A stretch of DNA of 64,000 nucleotides from VXRJ01 sp964636705. GTDB taxonomy: Bacteria > Acidobacteriota > Vicinamibacteria > Vicinamibacterales > UBA8438. The notes below the pieces were generated by a model that had not been told where the DNA came from, made no database searches, and was given only the letters and a program-made list of their open reading frames with translations. Positions within the stretch are counted from its first letter, which is position 1. Every line of letters starts with the position of its first letter. A program made the position numbers and the translations under genes. Below are positions 40,740 to 49,290 of the stretch, one piece after another. Location of the stretch: positions 1 to 64,000 of the forward strand of contig CAZWUJ010000014.1 in NCBI GenBank assembly GCA_964636705.1. The letters are read 5' to 3'.

Positions 40740-41532
40740 CTACTCGCCGCTTCGAAGCATCTTCCAGGGGTCGGTGGCCGCCGCCCGCCGGGCGGGAATC
40801 CAGCATGCCATCACTGCCACGAGCACCAGTCCGCCGGAGACTGCGGCCAGGGTGACTGGATCCAGCGGGGGGACGCCGAACAGGACTGCGGCCAGGGCTT
40901 GCGCCCCCAGGGCGGTCGCGCCGAGACCCGCGACTAAGCCGGCCGCCACCAGCCGCAGCCCCCGACTCGCGACGAGGCGGCGGAGCGTGGGCGGGCTCGC
41001 CCCCAGCGCCGCGCGGATCGCCATCTCGACCCGTCGCTGTCTCGCGTGGAACGACACCGTTCCGAACAGGCCCACCGTGATCAGCACCCTGAATCGTCTC
41101 GCGGACGGTGGACAGCAACGTTGCGGGGGGGCGCTCGGTGCGAATCGCCAGGTTGGCGGCATCGAAGTGGAACGACTGTGTCGCCGGATAGTAGACCGTC
41201 ATCCAGTTGTTGGTGAGCTCGCGGTACCGCGGGTCGGCGGCGATGCCCACCACCGTCGCCCACTCGAATCGCGGGCTGATGCGGACCCGTTTGCCTATCG
41301 GCTCTTCACCCGGCCAGTAGCGCGCGGCCGTGCTTTCGCTCACGATCGCCACCGACGGGGCGAGTGGCTGGCGAATCAGGCCGCGAAGCGCGAAACGGAG
41401 ATCCGACACCAATCCCAATCCTAGCCCGCGCACCTGCATCACGGGGCGTGACGGTACCTCGCTGGCAGTTGCCCGGCGGCCCGGCCCACCCGGCGCGACG
41501 GCGGTAATCAAAAGCGCCGTGAGCCCCGTCAT
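40740..41532 (-). pseudogene. Decayed ADOP-type (MacB/FtsX) ABC permease
   Basis: The minus strand carries three pieces of an acidobacterial duplicated orphan permease. From 41532 there is an N-terminal piece with 'SDLRFALRGLIRQP', normally the start of the first MacB core. This jumps to 'VAIVSESTAARYWPGEEPIG' and 'WATVVGIAADPRYRELTNNW', normally hundreds of residues later. After a frame change near 41090 come 'RVLITVGLFGTVSFHARQRR', 'VEMAIRAALGASPPTLRRLV' and 'MACWIPARRAAATDPWKMLR', the C-terminal FtsX domain. Intact family members are about 800 residues. Both an internal deletion and a frameshift are present. Confidence 0.82.
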
Positions 41533-41615
41533 TAGATCGTAATGTCATCGGCCAAACCGACGCCGGGTGAGGAAGCACACCCTCCGGCGACCGTCAACTC
41601 GTGGGGTCCAGTTCA

Positions 41616-43010
41616 GTGAAGAAAATCCGACCGTCTGTAGCAGCAGTAGCTTCGTGGTTTGTGCTCGGCTGGACACTGCCGGCCAGCGCGCAGGTCGCTG
41701 ACGCCGACCGGTACTGGGGGCAGTGGCGCGGACCGGAGGCCAACGGCGTCGCCCGGCATGCCGATCCGCCGCTCACGTGGAGCGAGACCGAGCACGTCGT
41801 CTGGAAGGTGGAAGTTCCCGGACGCGGGTCGGCGTCGCCGATCGTCTGGGGCGACAAGGTCTTCCTGCTGACGGCGGTCCCATTCGGAGACCCGGTTCCG
41901 CTGGAGGCGCCGAACGCCCCGCAACAGCAAGCGCAGCCGGGACGGGGCGGCGGGCGAGGTGGTGGCCGTGGCCGGGGCGGGCGCCCGGCGCAGCGGGAAG
42001 TGCAGGCGCACCGGTTCATGGTGATCGCCTTCGATCGCGAGACCGGTGCTGTCGCATGGGAGCGGATAGCCCACGAGGCGGTGCCGCACGAGGCCCACCA
42101 TCTGCAGAACGGTACGTACGCTTCCGGATCGGCGGTGACAGACGGGGAGCGGCTCTACGCGTTCTTCGGATCCTGGGGACTCTACGCCTACAGCCTGGAT
42201 GGCGAGCCGCTGTGGGAAACCGATCTCGGCACCCGCTACATGCGCAGCGAGTTCGGAGAAGGAACCACGCCGGCGCTATACGGCGACACCCTGGTTGTGA
42301 CCTGGGACCACATCGGTGGCCAGTCGTTCGTCGCAGCCCTCGACGCCCGCACCGGGGAGGAACGGTGGCGGTCGAACCGGGACGAGATTGACACCTGGGC
42401 CACGCCGCTCGTTGTGGAGCACGACGGCCGCGCGCAGGTGATTACGCCGGCCATGGAGCAAGTCTACAGCTACGACCTCGAGACCGGCATCACGGTCTGG
42501 CGGAGCCGGGGAACCACCATGAACCCGATTCCCTCCCCGGTTCACGCCGACGGGTTGGTCTACGTCATGAGCGGCTTCCGCGGGAACAACCTGCAGGCGA
42601 TCCGGCTGGCCGACGCGCGGGGGGACATCGCCAGCACGGACGCCATCGTCTGGCAGCTCGACCGCGACACCCCCTACGTGCCGTCACCCCTGCTCTACGA
42701 CGATGTCCTCTACTTCCTCAAGAGCAACGACGGCATCCTGTCGGCGCTGGATCCGGCGACCGGCGAGCCGCACTATGCGCTCCAGCGGCTGCGCGAGACA
42801 CCCAACGTCTTCTCCTCGCCGGTCGGTGCGGCGGGACGGGTCTACATCACGGGCCGCGACGGCGCGACGCTCGTCATTCGGCAGGGACCTCGCTACGAAG
42901 TGCTCGCCGTGAACGAGTTGGACGACGGATTCGACGCCTCGCCTGCGCTTGTGGACAACGAGCTGTACCTGCGCGGCCACCGTTACCTGTACAAGATCGC
43001 CGAGGACTAG
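41616..43010 (+). CDS. PQQ-like beta-propeller repeat protein, exported
   Basis: A 464-residue secreted propeller, not a typical PQQ dehydrogenase. From GTG 41616 the signal peptide is 'VAAVASWFVLGWTLPASAQV'. The mature part opens 'WGQWRGPEANGVARHADPPL' and has quinoprotein-like blades ('VIAFDRETGAVAWERIAHEA', 'YAYSLDGEPLWETDLGTRYM', 'VAALDARTGEERWRSNRDEI', 'VYSYDLETGITVWRSRGTTM'). There is a low-complexity 'GRGGGRGGGRGRGGRPAQRE' linker near residue 110. The catalytic His-His-x-x-Trp-Asp region of dehydrogenases is absent, so a structural or binding role like that of BamB-type propellers is more likely. Upstream is the decayed permease, divergent. Confidence 0.8.
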   Translation: MKKIRPSVAAVASWFVLGWTLPASAQVADADRYWGQWRGPEANGVARHADPPLTWSETEHVVWKVEVPGRGSASPIVWGDKVFLLTAVPFGDPVPLEAPNAPQQQAQPGRGGGRGGGRGRGGRPAQREVQAHRFMVIAFDRETGAVAWERIAHEAVPHEAHHLQNGTYASGSAVTDGERLYAFFGSWGLYAYSLDGEPLWETDLGTRYMRSEFGEGTTPALYGDTLVVTWDHIGGQSFVAALDARTGEERWRSNRDEIDTWATPLVVEHDGRAQVITPAMEQVYSYDLETGITVWRSRGTTMNPIPSPVHADGLVYVMSGFRGNNLQAIRLADARGDIASTDAIVWQLDRDTPYVPSPLLYDDVLYFLKSNDGILSALDPATGEPHYALQRLRETPNVFSSPVGAAGRVYITGRDGATLVIRQGPRYEVLAVNELDDGFDASPALVDNELYLRGHRYLYKIAED

Positions 43011-43043
43011 CCCGACCATCGTCGCGACACCGAGTTCGCGACA

Positions 43044-43359
43044 ATGATCATCGCCACGCACGACTACGAACCCCACGTTCGAAAGGCGGTCCGCGAGCGA
43101 CTCGCAGCAGGTGACAGTCGTAGTGGATGTCGGTGCGAACGTGGGCTGCATTGCTCTTCTGGCGGCAACACTGGTTGGCGACTCAGGAATGGTCCTCGCG
43201 GTCGAGCCGAATCCCGACAATGTGCAGATGCTGTACGCCGGCATCGTCCTGAACGGGGTGCGGAACGTACGCGTCCTGCCACACGCCGCCTCCAGCCGCT
43301 CGGAGGTGTTGTCTCTCAGCGACAACACGTCCAATTCCTGTCCATTTGCCCCAGCGTGA
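43044..43359 (+). pseudogene. Frameshifted, truncated FkbM methyltransferase
   Basis: The frame from ATG 43044 gives 'MIIATHDYEPHVRKAVRERL', the segment just before the SAM site in FkbM-family methyltransferases. The next frame from about 43111 gives 'TVVVDVGANVGCIALLAATL', 'VLAVEPNPDNVQMLYAGIVL' and 'GVRNVRVLPHAASSRSEVLS', the SAM-binding core. One base must be skipped near 43111-43116 to join them. The rest of the catalytic domain is missing after 43359, and nothing N-terminal precedes it. This is a decayed gene fragment, possibly once part of polysaccharide or O-antigen modification. Confidence 0.8.
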
Positions 43360-43575
43360 AGGCCACGAGTCTCTTCGGGCACGACGAGCGTTTCTCGCAG
43401 GCGGCCGATCTCCTGGAGTACTGGCGCCGTCGGAATCGCGAGGTCACCGACGCGGGACTGTTGCCGAGTGGCATGCTCCATTTCGACCTCATCGCCGAAC
43501 GGGGTCGGCCCCGCCGGAACCTCTGAACTCGTCGGCGACCGGTCAGCGCACGGCACTTCCGGCAATGTCCCACCG
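43360..43575 (+). other. Unassigned coding-like fragment after fkbM relic
   Basis: The 43044 frame, still open, reads 'FGHDERFSQAADLLEYWRRR' and 'TDAGLLPSGMLHFDLIAERG' before its stop at 43526. Composition looks like a real protein fragment, but I do not recognise the family. It may be the 3' end of another truncated gene. The rest up to the DUF4276 gene shows nothing. Confidence 0.35.
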
Positions 43576-44172
43576 CTAACGGGTTTGAGCGGCGTCGAGC
43601 AGCGCCGTCACGTCCCGCCACAGCTTGTCGAACGACGGAGCTGACCGTGCCGCGTTCAGGTCAAAGATCGCCGTGAACGCAGGTTGATGGAGGGTCTGCC
43701 GGTAGCGCTGTCCCGTCGGCATTCGCTTGCTCAGCCAACCCTTAGCGTCTCTGATCGACTCGGGATGCTCCGGCCGGACGGCGCTTGGATCAACGCCGTG
43801 CCGTCCGGCAATTGAACCTGCTGCTGCCAAGAACCAAGCTTCGTACTCCGACGCCGCCAACACGACGCGGATGGCTCGGTCCACTCGTGCTTCAGTGGCA
43901 CGCCGCAACAACTGTGGTCCCAGTTGGGCAGGACAGTCACCGTTGGCATCGAGCAAGACCAGTACGCCACCACCTGTCTGTCCCTGCCAAGCGGCGAGCT
44001 CCACCGCTCGCTCAAGTTCGCCGGCTTTCAACACGCGCTGCCGGTTGACACGGATTGGCCGCGGGAGCCGCAAGGCGAGGCCGGGCGCGACCTGTTCCGC
44101 GATGCGCCGTAGCAAGATCGGAACCGCCTCGACCTCGCCGTGACCCTCGACAATGGTTGCGAGTTGGAACAC
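43576..44172 (-). CDS. DUF4276 protein (Toprim-like), partner of AAA ATPase
   Basis: A 198-residue protein. The N-terminus 'FQLATIVEGHGEVEAVPILL' has the Glu-Gly-x-x-Glu pattern and the centre 'GGGVLVLLDANGDCPAQLGP' has the Asp-x-x-x-Asp pattern of Toprim-fold nucleases; later 'AASEYEAWFLAAAGSIAGRH' is typical of DUF4276. It starts at GTG 44172, only 3 bp after the AAA ATPase stop, so the two are one operon. ATPase plus DUF4276 pairs recur in bacteria and resemble anti-phage two-gene systems such as PARIS (ATPase plus DUF4435 Toprim nuclease). The defensive role here is inferred. Confidence 0.78.
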   Translation of the reverse strand: MFQLATIVEGHGEVEAVPILLRRIAEQVAPGLALRLPRPIRVNRQRVLKAGELERAVELAAWQGQTGGGVLVLLDANGDCPAQLGPQLLRRATEARVDRAIRVVLAASEYEAWFLAAAGSIAGRHGVDPSAVRPEHPESIRDAKGWLSKRMPTGQRYRQTLHQPAFTAIFDLNAARSAPSFDKLWRDVTALLDAAQTR

Positions 44173-44175
44173 AGC

Positions 44176-45381
44176 TCAGGATTCGGGACCGAACAGCGCG
44201 ATCTGCCGCAGCGTCACGTTCGCGAGTCGGGGATCTGGCTCGAGCTGCCCCATCCGGAGCAACTCGCCGGCCGTATACAGTTGATTTCGAAGCACCGCGC
44301 GGCCGACGTCGTTCAGCGGACCAATGCGGGTTTCGCCATGCTTGGCCACGACCGAGAAGATCGAATCGGCTGATATCTCATCATCGTCCAGCAGGTCCGG
44401 GCTGTGGCTCGTAACCAACACCTGGGCGTGCTCGGCCGCGTCGCGGAGTCCGTCGATCAGGACGCCAGCAGCCGCGGGATGCAGGGCCACCTCCGGTTCC
44501 TCTATACCGACGAGGCTGCGACACATCGCGCCATCGCCCGCGCCTTGGAAGAGTGCCAGAAGCACACCAAGAGCCCGAAGAGTTCCGTCGGACATGTTGC
44601 TGGCAAAGAACCGCCACGGATAGTGAGCGCCACGCACTTCCTGCCGGAACTCCAGAGTGTCCCGAGGACCCACCGACCGACGATCGACTCCCGCGACACC
44701 AGGAACGACCTTTCCAAGATAAGTCGCGATTCGTTCCTTGAAGGCCGGCGCCCGAGTCGCAAGGTTGGACAGGACACTCGCCGCGTTACTACCGTCCCGT
44801 TTCAGGAGATCTCCCGGATCGGGCGGCTGTAAATCCCTGATCGCCTCGGGATTGAGGTTGTAGAAACCCAGACGCGAGAGTGCATCGTACACGGGGCGGA
44901 AAGCGGTGAGACCCGAAGCGTTGACGAGGTACAAACGGTCAGCAACAGCAACCGGCGGGAGGGAGAGAGTACTCCGGGTGACGTGTCCGCCCTCCACTTC
45001 ATAGAACTGCGGCTCGTCACCGTCTCTACTCAACACATAGCATTCCTCGCGCTGCACCTCGAAGCCACCCTGCGGCTTGGCGCCCACCTCGAACGCGTAG
45101 TGTCCCCATGATTCGCCGAGATTGAAGGCAACGCGGATCCCGAAATGCGTCGGATGGCCGCCCGACCGGCGGCGCACCTCGTTGATCCCCCCGCGGTCAC
45201 GCAGCGCATGGTCTATCGAGAATCGCAACGAATCAGCCACGAAGCGAAGTGCGTCCAGGAAGTTGCTCTTGCCCGATCCGTTAGCACCCACGAGGAACGA
45301 GAGCTGCGCGGGCGCCACGTCGCACGCCGCGATGCTCTTGTAGTTCCGTAGGACGACACGGGTTAGAAGCCGACGATCCAT
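44176..45381 (-). CDS. AAA_21/OLD-like ATPase, candidate defence component
   Basis: A 401-residue ABC/SMC-like ATPase. 'MDRRLLTRVVLRNYKSIAAC' is the classic RecF/OLD opening, with Walker A 'FLVGANGSGKSNFLDALRFV' near residue 31. The middle includes 'REECYVLSRDGDEPQFYEVE' and 'SRLGFYNLNPEAIRDLQPPD'. C-terminally lie a signature-like 'FFASNMSDGTLRALGVLLAL', Walker B 'SLVGIEEPEVALHPAAAGVL' and the switch region 'QVLVTSHSPDLLDDDEISAD'. It lacks its own Toprim domain, which the DUF4276 protein may provide in trans. Start ATG 45381. Such ATPases usually sense an invading signal and gate an effector nuclease. Confidence 0.82.
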   Translation of the reverse strand: MDRRLLTRVVLRNYKSIAACDVAPAQLSFLVGANGSGKSNFLDALRFVADSLRFSIDHALRDRGGINEVRRRSGGHPTHFGIRVAFNLGESWGHYAFEVGAKPQGGFEVQREECYVLSRDGDEPQFYEVEGGHVTRSTLSLPPVAVADRLYLVNASGLTAFRPVYDALSRLGFYNLNPEAIRDLQPPDPGDLLKRDGSNAASVLSNLATRAPAFKERIATYLGKVVPGVAGVDRRSVGPRDTLEFRQEVRGAHYPWRFFASNMSDGTLRALGVLLALFQGAGDGAMCRSLVGIEEPEVALHPAAAGVLIDGLRDAAEHAQVLVTSHSPDLLDDDEISADSIFSVVAKHGETRIGPLNDVGRAVLRNQLYTAGELLRMGQLEPDPRLANVTLRQIALFGPES

Positions 45382-45534
45382 AGTCCGTGCAGCCTAGCGC
45401 CTACGACACGGGGCCGCAACCACCGAGCAGTGGACGTGGGACCGTCAGCAACGCCGTGTCAGCAGGATCTCGCCGCCACCGCGGAAACAGGTAGGCTTGC
45501 TGCATCCGGTTCCCACGGCCAAGGAGGCAGCGCC

Positions 45535-46408
45535 ATGCGAGGGGTGAAAGAGTGGACCGCAGCGGTTGCAGCATCGGCATGCCTGGTGGCCGTTCCGGCC
45601 GCCGCGCAGTACGGGGCCCCGGCGGACGGCGAGTGGCGCACCTACGCCGGCGACGCCGGAAGCACGAAGTACTCCCCGTTGGACCAGATCACGGCGGACA
45701 ACGTCGCGGACCTGGAGGCACTGTGGCACTGGCGCTCCGTAGACACCCACCTGGTCCACTCGACGCCCGCCGGTGATTCGCTGATCGCGGCCGACCGGCT
45801 GTTCGACATCCTGCAGGAAGAGGAGCCGGACCGCTGGACGGCGTGGGACGGCCGGACGCAGCGGCGCTCCCGCCCCTCCATCACGTCGCTGGTGGCGACT
45901 CCGCTCATGGTGGACGGGATCCTCTACCTGAGCACGCCGCTCTACCGGGCGGCGGCCATCGATGCCCGCACCGGGGAAACGCTGTGGGTGCACGATCCGC
46001 GCGCCTACGAGTCGGGGACACCGGCCGTGGCCGAATGGCGCCATCGCGGCGTGGCGTACTGGGAGAACGACGGCGAGGCACGCATCGTGTGGGGCACCGG
46101 GGACGGCTACCTGGTGGCGGTAGATGCGAAGACCGGCCTGCCCGACCCCGAGTTCGGCGACAACGGGCGCGTGGACCTGACGGTGGGTGTCCCGCACTCG
46201 GAGCGCGGCCTGCCGCTCTGGAAGCCGCCGTATACCCGGATGACGGCGATCGACATGAACACGGGGGAGCATGCCTGGATGATCCCAACCGGTAACGGCG
46301 ACCGCATCCGCAATCACCCGATGCTGTGCGACCTCGACCTGCCGCCGGTCGGCGAAGACGGCGGGCGCAGAGGTGCCGGGGCTGATCGTGTTCCGGCTGC
46401 CGGACTGA
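45535..46408 (+). pseudogene. PQQ dehydrogenase with large deletions
   Basis: From ATG 45535 (after AAGGAGG) the frame has a signal peptide and the quinoprotein opening 'GEWRTYAGDAGSTKYSPLDQ', then the first blades ('LYRAAAIDARTGETLWVHDP', 'GYLVAVDAKTGLPDPEFGDN'). At about 46185 it jumps from 'NGRVDLTVGVP' to 'SERGLPLWKPPYTRMTAIDM', losing about 300 residues including the catalytic blades. Near 46360 a second jump changes frame, and the family's C-terminus 'AEVPGLIVFRLPD' follows, ending at TGA 46406-46408. Intact paralogues in the window are 555-691 residues. An intact ribosome site but lost active site marks recent decay. Confidence 0.85.
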
Positions 46409-46424
46409 GCCCGCCGCATGCCGG

Positions 46425-47645
46425 TCAGCGCAACGGCACGTCCGGGAATCCTTCGTCGCCCGGCTCGAGCTGCACGCCGTAGGCGTTGAGCGACATCGAC
46501 GTCGCCCGGTAGGAGCTGGGCGTGTAGACGGCGCTCATCGCCTCGACCAGATCGTACTCCGCCGTGAGGGCGCGCCAGGTCTCATCGGAAACGACTGCAT
46601 TCTGGTACAGCTCGTCGACGACCCGCAGCAACATCGCTTCGCGGCCGCCGGCGCCCGGCGCGTCCGGACCGAGAGCCACCGCGCGGGGGTCGACGCCATG
46701 GTCGCGCGCGCGACCAACCGTGCCGACGTGCTTGGCCCACTCGTACACCGCCTGACAGTTCCATCCGATGCGGAGGATCAGGATCTCTCGATCGTGGGGC
46801 GTGAGCGGCGAGACGCGGTTGATGTAGCCCGCCCGGGGGCTGCGCGCCTCGGCCAGCGCGGAGTGCCTCGCGAACGTCCGGCCGACTGCAATCCCCGGCC
46901 CGTCGAGCGGCTCGACGCGGGCCGCGGTCAGCCGGGGCTCGCGTTCGGGAACCGAGATCCGGTACGGGACGTCGGCAGGGAACCGGTCCGGGGTGTCGTC
47001 ATCCGGCTGGACGCCGAACGAGTTGTAGATCATCGATAGCACGATGAAGTGGTTCGCAGTCTCGACCGCGTCGATCAGGTTGTGCTCGCTGTAGCGTGCG
47101 GCCAGGGCGCTCCAGGTGGCGTCGGCCACCGACGAGTTCAGATACAACTGGTCGGCCAGTTGCAACAGCGTTCGTTCGAACGAATCCCACCCGGCCGCGT
47201 CCGGCCCCTCCGCGATGCGGCGGATCTCGTCGTCCGCCATCCCGGCGTCGCGCGCGCGTGCGGCGTTCGTAGCCCAGATCGGCTGGTTGCCGCACAGCCA
47301 GGCGGCCCGCAGGATCAACAGCGACCGGTGGCGCGGCGAAAGCGTCGACTCGTCAGTGAGATACACGGTGAACGGCATCAGGCCTTCGACGATGGTCGGA
47401 ACGTTGAGCAGCGTGTGGAGCTGATTGTCGGCCCGGCCGTCGCCGGCATACCTCTCGACAAGGCGGCGATGCTCGTCCGTCCACTGCGACTCCGGGAGCG
47501 GGGCGACCCGCGGCGCCGAGAGGCCGACCGGTTGCCTATCGGCGGGTGGCGGGTCGGGCAGCGCCTGGGCCATTGCCGGACTGGCGCCGAGCAGAGCGAA
47601 CAGGGCCGCGCCGGCCACCGTGATGCGAAGCATCCTCTTCCTCAT
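46425..47645 (-). CDS. Exported double carboxymuconolactone-decarboxylase-like protein
   Basis: A 406-residue protein with a signal peptide ('ITVAGAALFALLGASPAMAQ') and two tandem CMD/AhpD-like domains. The first is at about residues 55-215 ('LSPRHRSLLILRAAWLCGNQ', 'IWATNAARARDAGMADDEIR', 'VETANHFIVLSMIYNSFGVQ'), the second at about 255-395 ('LTPHDREILILRIGWNCQAV', 'YEWAKHVGTVGRARDHGVDP', 'YTPSSYRATSMSLNAYGVQL'). AhpD-type peroxidase relatives use a Cys-x-x-Cys; here each domain has a single Cys. Export and duplication suggest a periplasmic role, substrate unknown. Gene start ATG 47645; the relic PQQ gene lies downstream. Confidence 0.82.
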   Translation of the reverse strand: MRKRMLRITVAGAALFALLGASPAMAQALPDPPPADRQPVGLSAPRVAPLPESQWTDEHRRLVERYAGDGRADNQLHTLLNVPTIVEGLMPFTVYLTDESTLSPRHRSLLILRAAWLCGNQPIWATNAARARDAGMADDEIRRIAEGPDAAGWDSFERTLLQLADQLYLNSSVADATWSALAARYSEHNLIDAVETANHFIVLSMIYNSFGVQPDDDTPDRFPADVPYRISVPEREPRLTAARVEPLDGPGIAVGRTFARHSALAEARSPRAGYINRVSPLTPHDREILILRIGWNCQAVYEWAKHVGTVGRARDHGVDPRAVALGPDAPGAGGREAMLLRVVDELYQNAVVSDETWRALTAEYDLVEAMSAVYTPSSYRATSMSLNAYGVQLEPGDEGFPDVPLR

Positions 47646-47725
47646 GACTACGCCTCCCTCGGGACGAACGCGAGGAACCTCCGGGAGGCCTCAGAATGAC
47701 AGAACTGCCCTCCCGAGTCGAGGTT

Positions 47726-49282
47726 TCAGGACGGGCGTCGGGCTCCGTATGCACGCAACCCTTTCCAGATGCTGTAGCACAGCGCCAGCAACAAGAGGGC
47801 GAACGGGAAGCCGGTGGCGAGCGCCGCGGTTTGCAGCGCCACGAGCCCGCCGCCGAGCAGCAGCGCAATGGCGACGATGCCTTCGAACGCGCACCAGAAG
47901 ACCCGCTGAGCGACCGGCGCGTCGAGCTTGCCGCCGGCGGTGATGGTGTCGATGACCAATGAGCCGGAGTCCGAGGAGGTGACGAAGAAGACAATCACGA
48001 GGACGAGACCGACGACCGACGTGAGTCCGCTAAACGGCAGCACTTCCAGCATCCGGAACAGTGCCAGTTCCGGCTGTTGCGCCTGTACCGCCTCGACCGC
48101 GCCGACTTGGCCCGCGTCGAGATAGTGCGACAGCGCGGTCGCCCCGAAGACGTGCATCCAGAGCGCGGAGACCAGCACCGGCATGACCAGCATGCAGCCG
48201 ACCAAGGCGCGCACCGTGCGTCCCCGCGATACCCGCGCGATGAACATTCCGACGAAGGGCGTCCACGAGAGCCACCACGCCCAGAAAAAGGTGGTCCATC
48301 CGTGCAGGAAGTCGACGTCATCCCGACCGACCCAGGAGCTCAGCGGTCCGATCGCGACGGCGTAGTGGCCGAGGCTGGCGACGAACCCGGAGAGCAAGTC
48401 GAGGGTGGGGCCGACGGCAAGCACAAAGGCGAGCAGCACCACCGCCAAGACCAGATTGGCTTGGCTCAGGCGCTTGATGCCCCGGTCCATCCCTGCAACC
48501 ACCGAGGCCATGGCGATGGCCGTGATACCGATGATCAACAGGATCTTCGTGGTATCCGTGTCCGGTACGCCAAACAGGTGGGCCAGCCCGGCCGCCGTCT
48601 GCTCGGTTCCCAGGCCTAGCGACGTCGCCAACCCGAAAAGCGTGGCGAATACGGCGAGCAGGTCGATGACGTGACCGAACCGGCCCCACACCGCTTCGCC
48701 CAGAATCGGATAGAACCCCGACCGCAACGTCAGCGGCAATCCGAGGTTGTACGCCGCGAAGGCGAGCGCGAGGGCGACTACCGCGAACATCGCCCACGCA
48801 TGCACGCCCCAATGGAAGATCGCGGAGGCGACTGCGAACCGGTGCGCGGCCGCGCTGTCCGCCGGATCGAGGCCGAGTGGCGGATTCAGGAAATGGTCGA
48901 GCGGTTCGGCCACGCCGAAGAACATCAGTCCGATGCCAATGCCGGCCGCGAACAGCATGGCGAACCATGACCAGGCGGAGTAGTCGGGTCTGGCGTCGGG
49001 GCCGCCCAGGCGGATGCCGCCGAGCGGCGTCACCAGCAGCATCAGGCAGAAGAACACGACGGTGTTCGCGGCGCCCATGAACACCCAGTCCAGCGTTGAC
49101 GTCAGCCAGGTGTAGAGAGCACTGAACGCTCCGGCAGCCGCGTCCCGGAACGCCATCACCCCGGCGACGAACGCGATCACCGTGAGGCTGGACACGGCGA
49201 AGACCGGATGGTGGACGTCGAGACCGAGGAACTGAACGTTGTCCTGCCCGAGCTCGTAGGTCGTCCGCCCGGCGGTGGCCAT
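47726..49282 (-). CDS. BCCT-family betaine/carnitine/choline transporter
   Basis: A 518-residue inner-membrane transporter with 12 expected helices. Family signatures: 'SWFAMLFAAGIGIGLMFFGV' followed by 'AEPLDHFLNPP', 'FHWGVHAWAMFAVVALALAF', 'GMDRGIKRLSQANLVLAVVL' and 'TTFFWAWWLSWTPFVGMFIA', the tryptophan-rich substrate box, followed by 'ARVSRGRTVR'. It imports quaternary ammonium compounds such as glycine betaine using an ion gradient, for osmoprotection or as a nutrient. Start ATG 49282 lies 8 bp after the stop of the upstream 369-residue gene, suggesting co-transcription. Confidence 0.9.
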   Translation of the reverse strand: MATAGRTTYELGQDNVQFLGLDVHHPVFAVSSLTVIAFVAGVMAFRDAAAGAFSALYTWLTSTLDWVFMGAANTVVFFCLMLLVTPLGGIRLGGPDARPDYSAWSWFAMLFAAGIGIGLMFFGVAEPLDHFLNPPLGLDPADSAAAHRFAVASAIFHWGVHAWAMFAVVALALAFAAYNLGLPLTLRSGFYPILGEAVWGRFGHVIDLLAVFATLFGLATSLGLGTEQTAAGLAHLFGVPDTDTTKILLIIGITAIAMASVVAGMDRGIKRLSQANLVLAVVLLAFVLAVGPTLDLLSGFVASLGHYAVAIGPLSSWVGRDDVDFLHGWTTFFWAWWLSWTPFVGMFIARVSRGRTVRALVGCMLVMPVLVSALWMHVFGATALSHYLDAGQVGAVEAVQAQQPELALFRMLEVLPFSGLTSVVGLVLVIVFFVTSSDSGSLVIDTITAGGKLDAPVAQRVFWCAFEGIVAIALLLGGGLVALQTAALATGFPFALLLLALCYSIWKGLRAYGARRPS

Positions 49283-49290
49283 CCGCTGGC

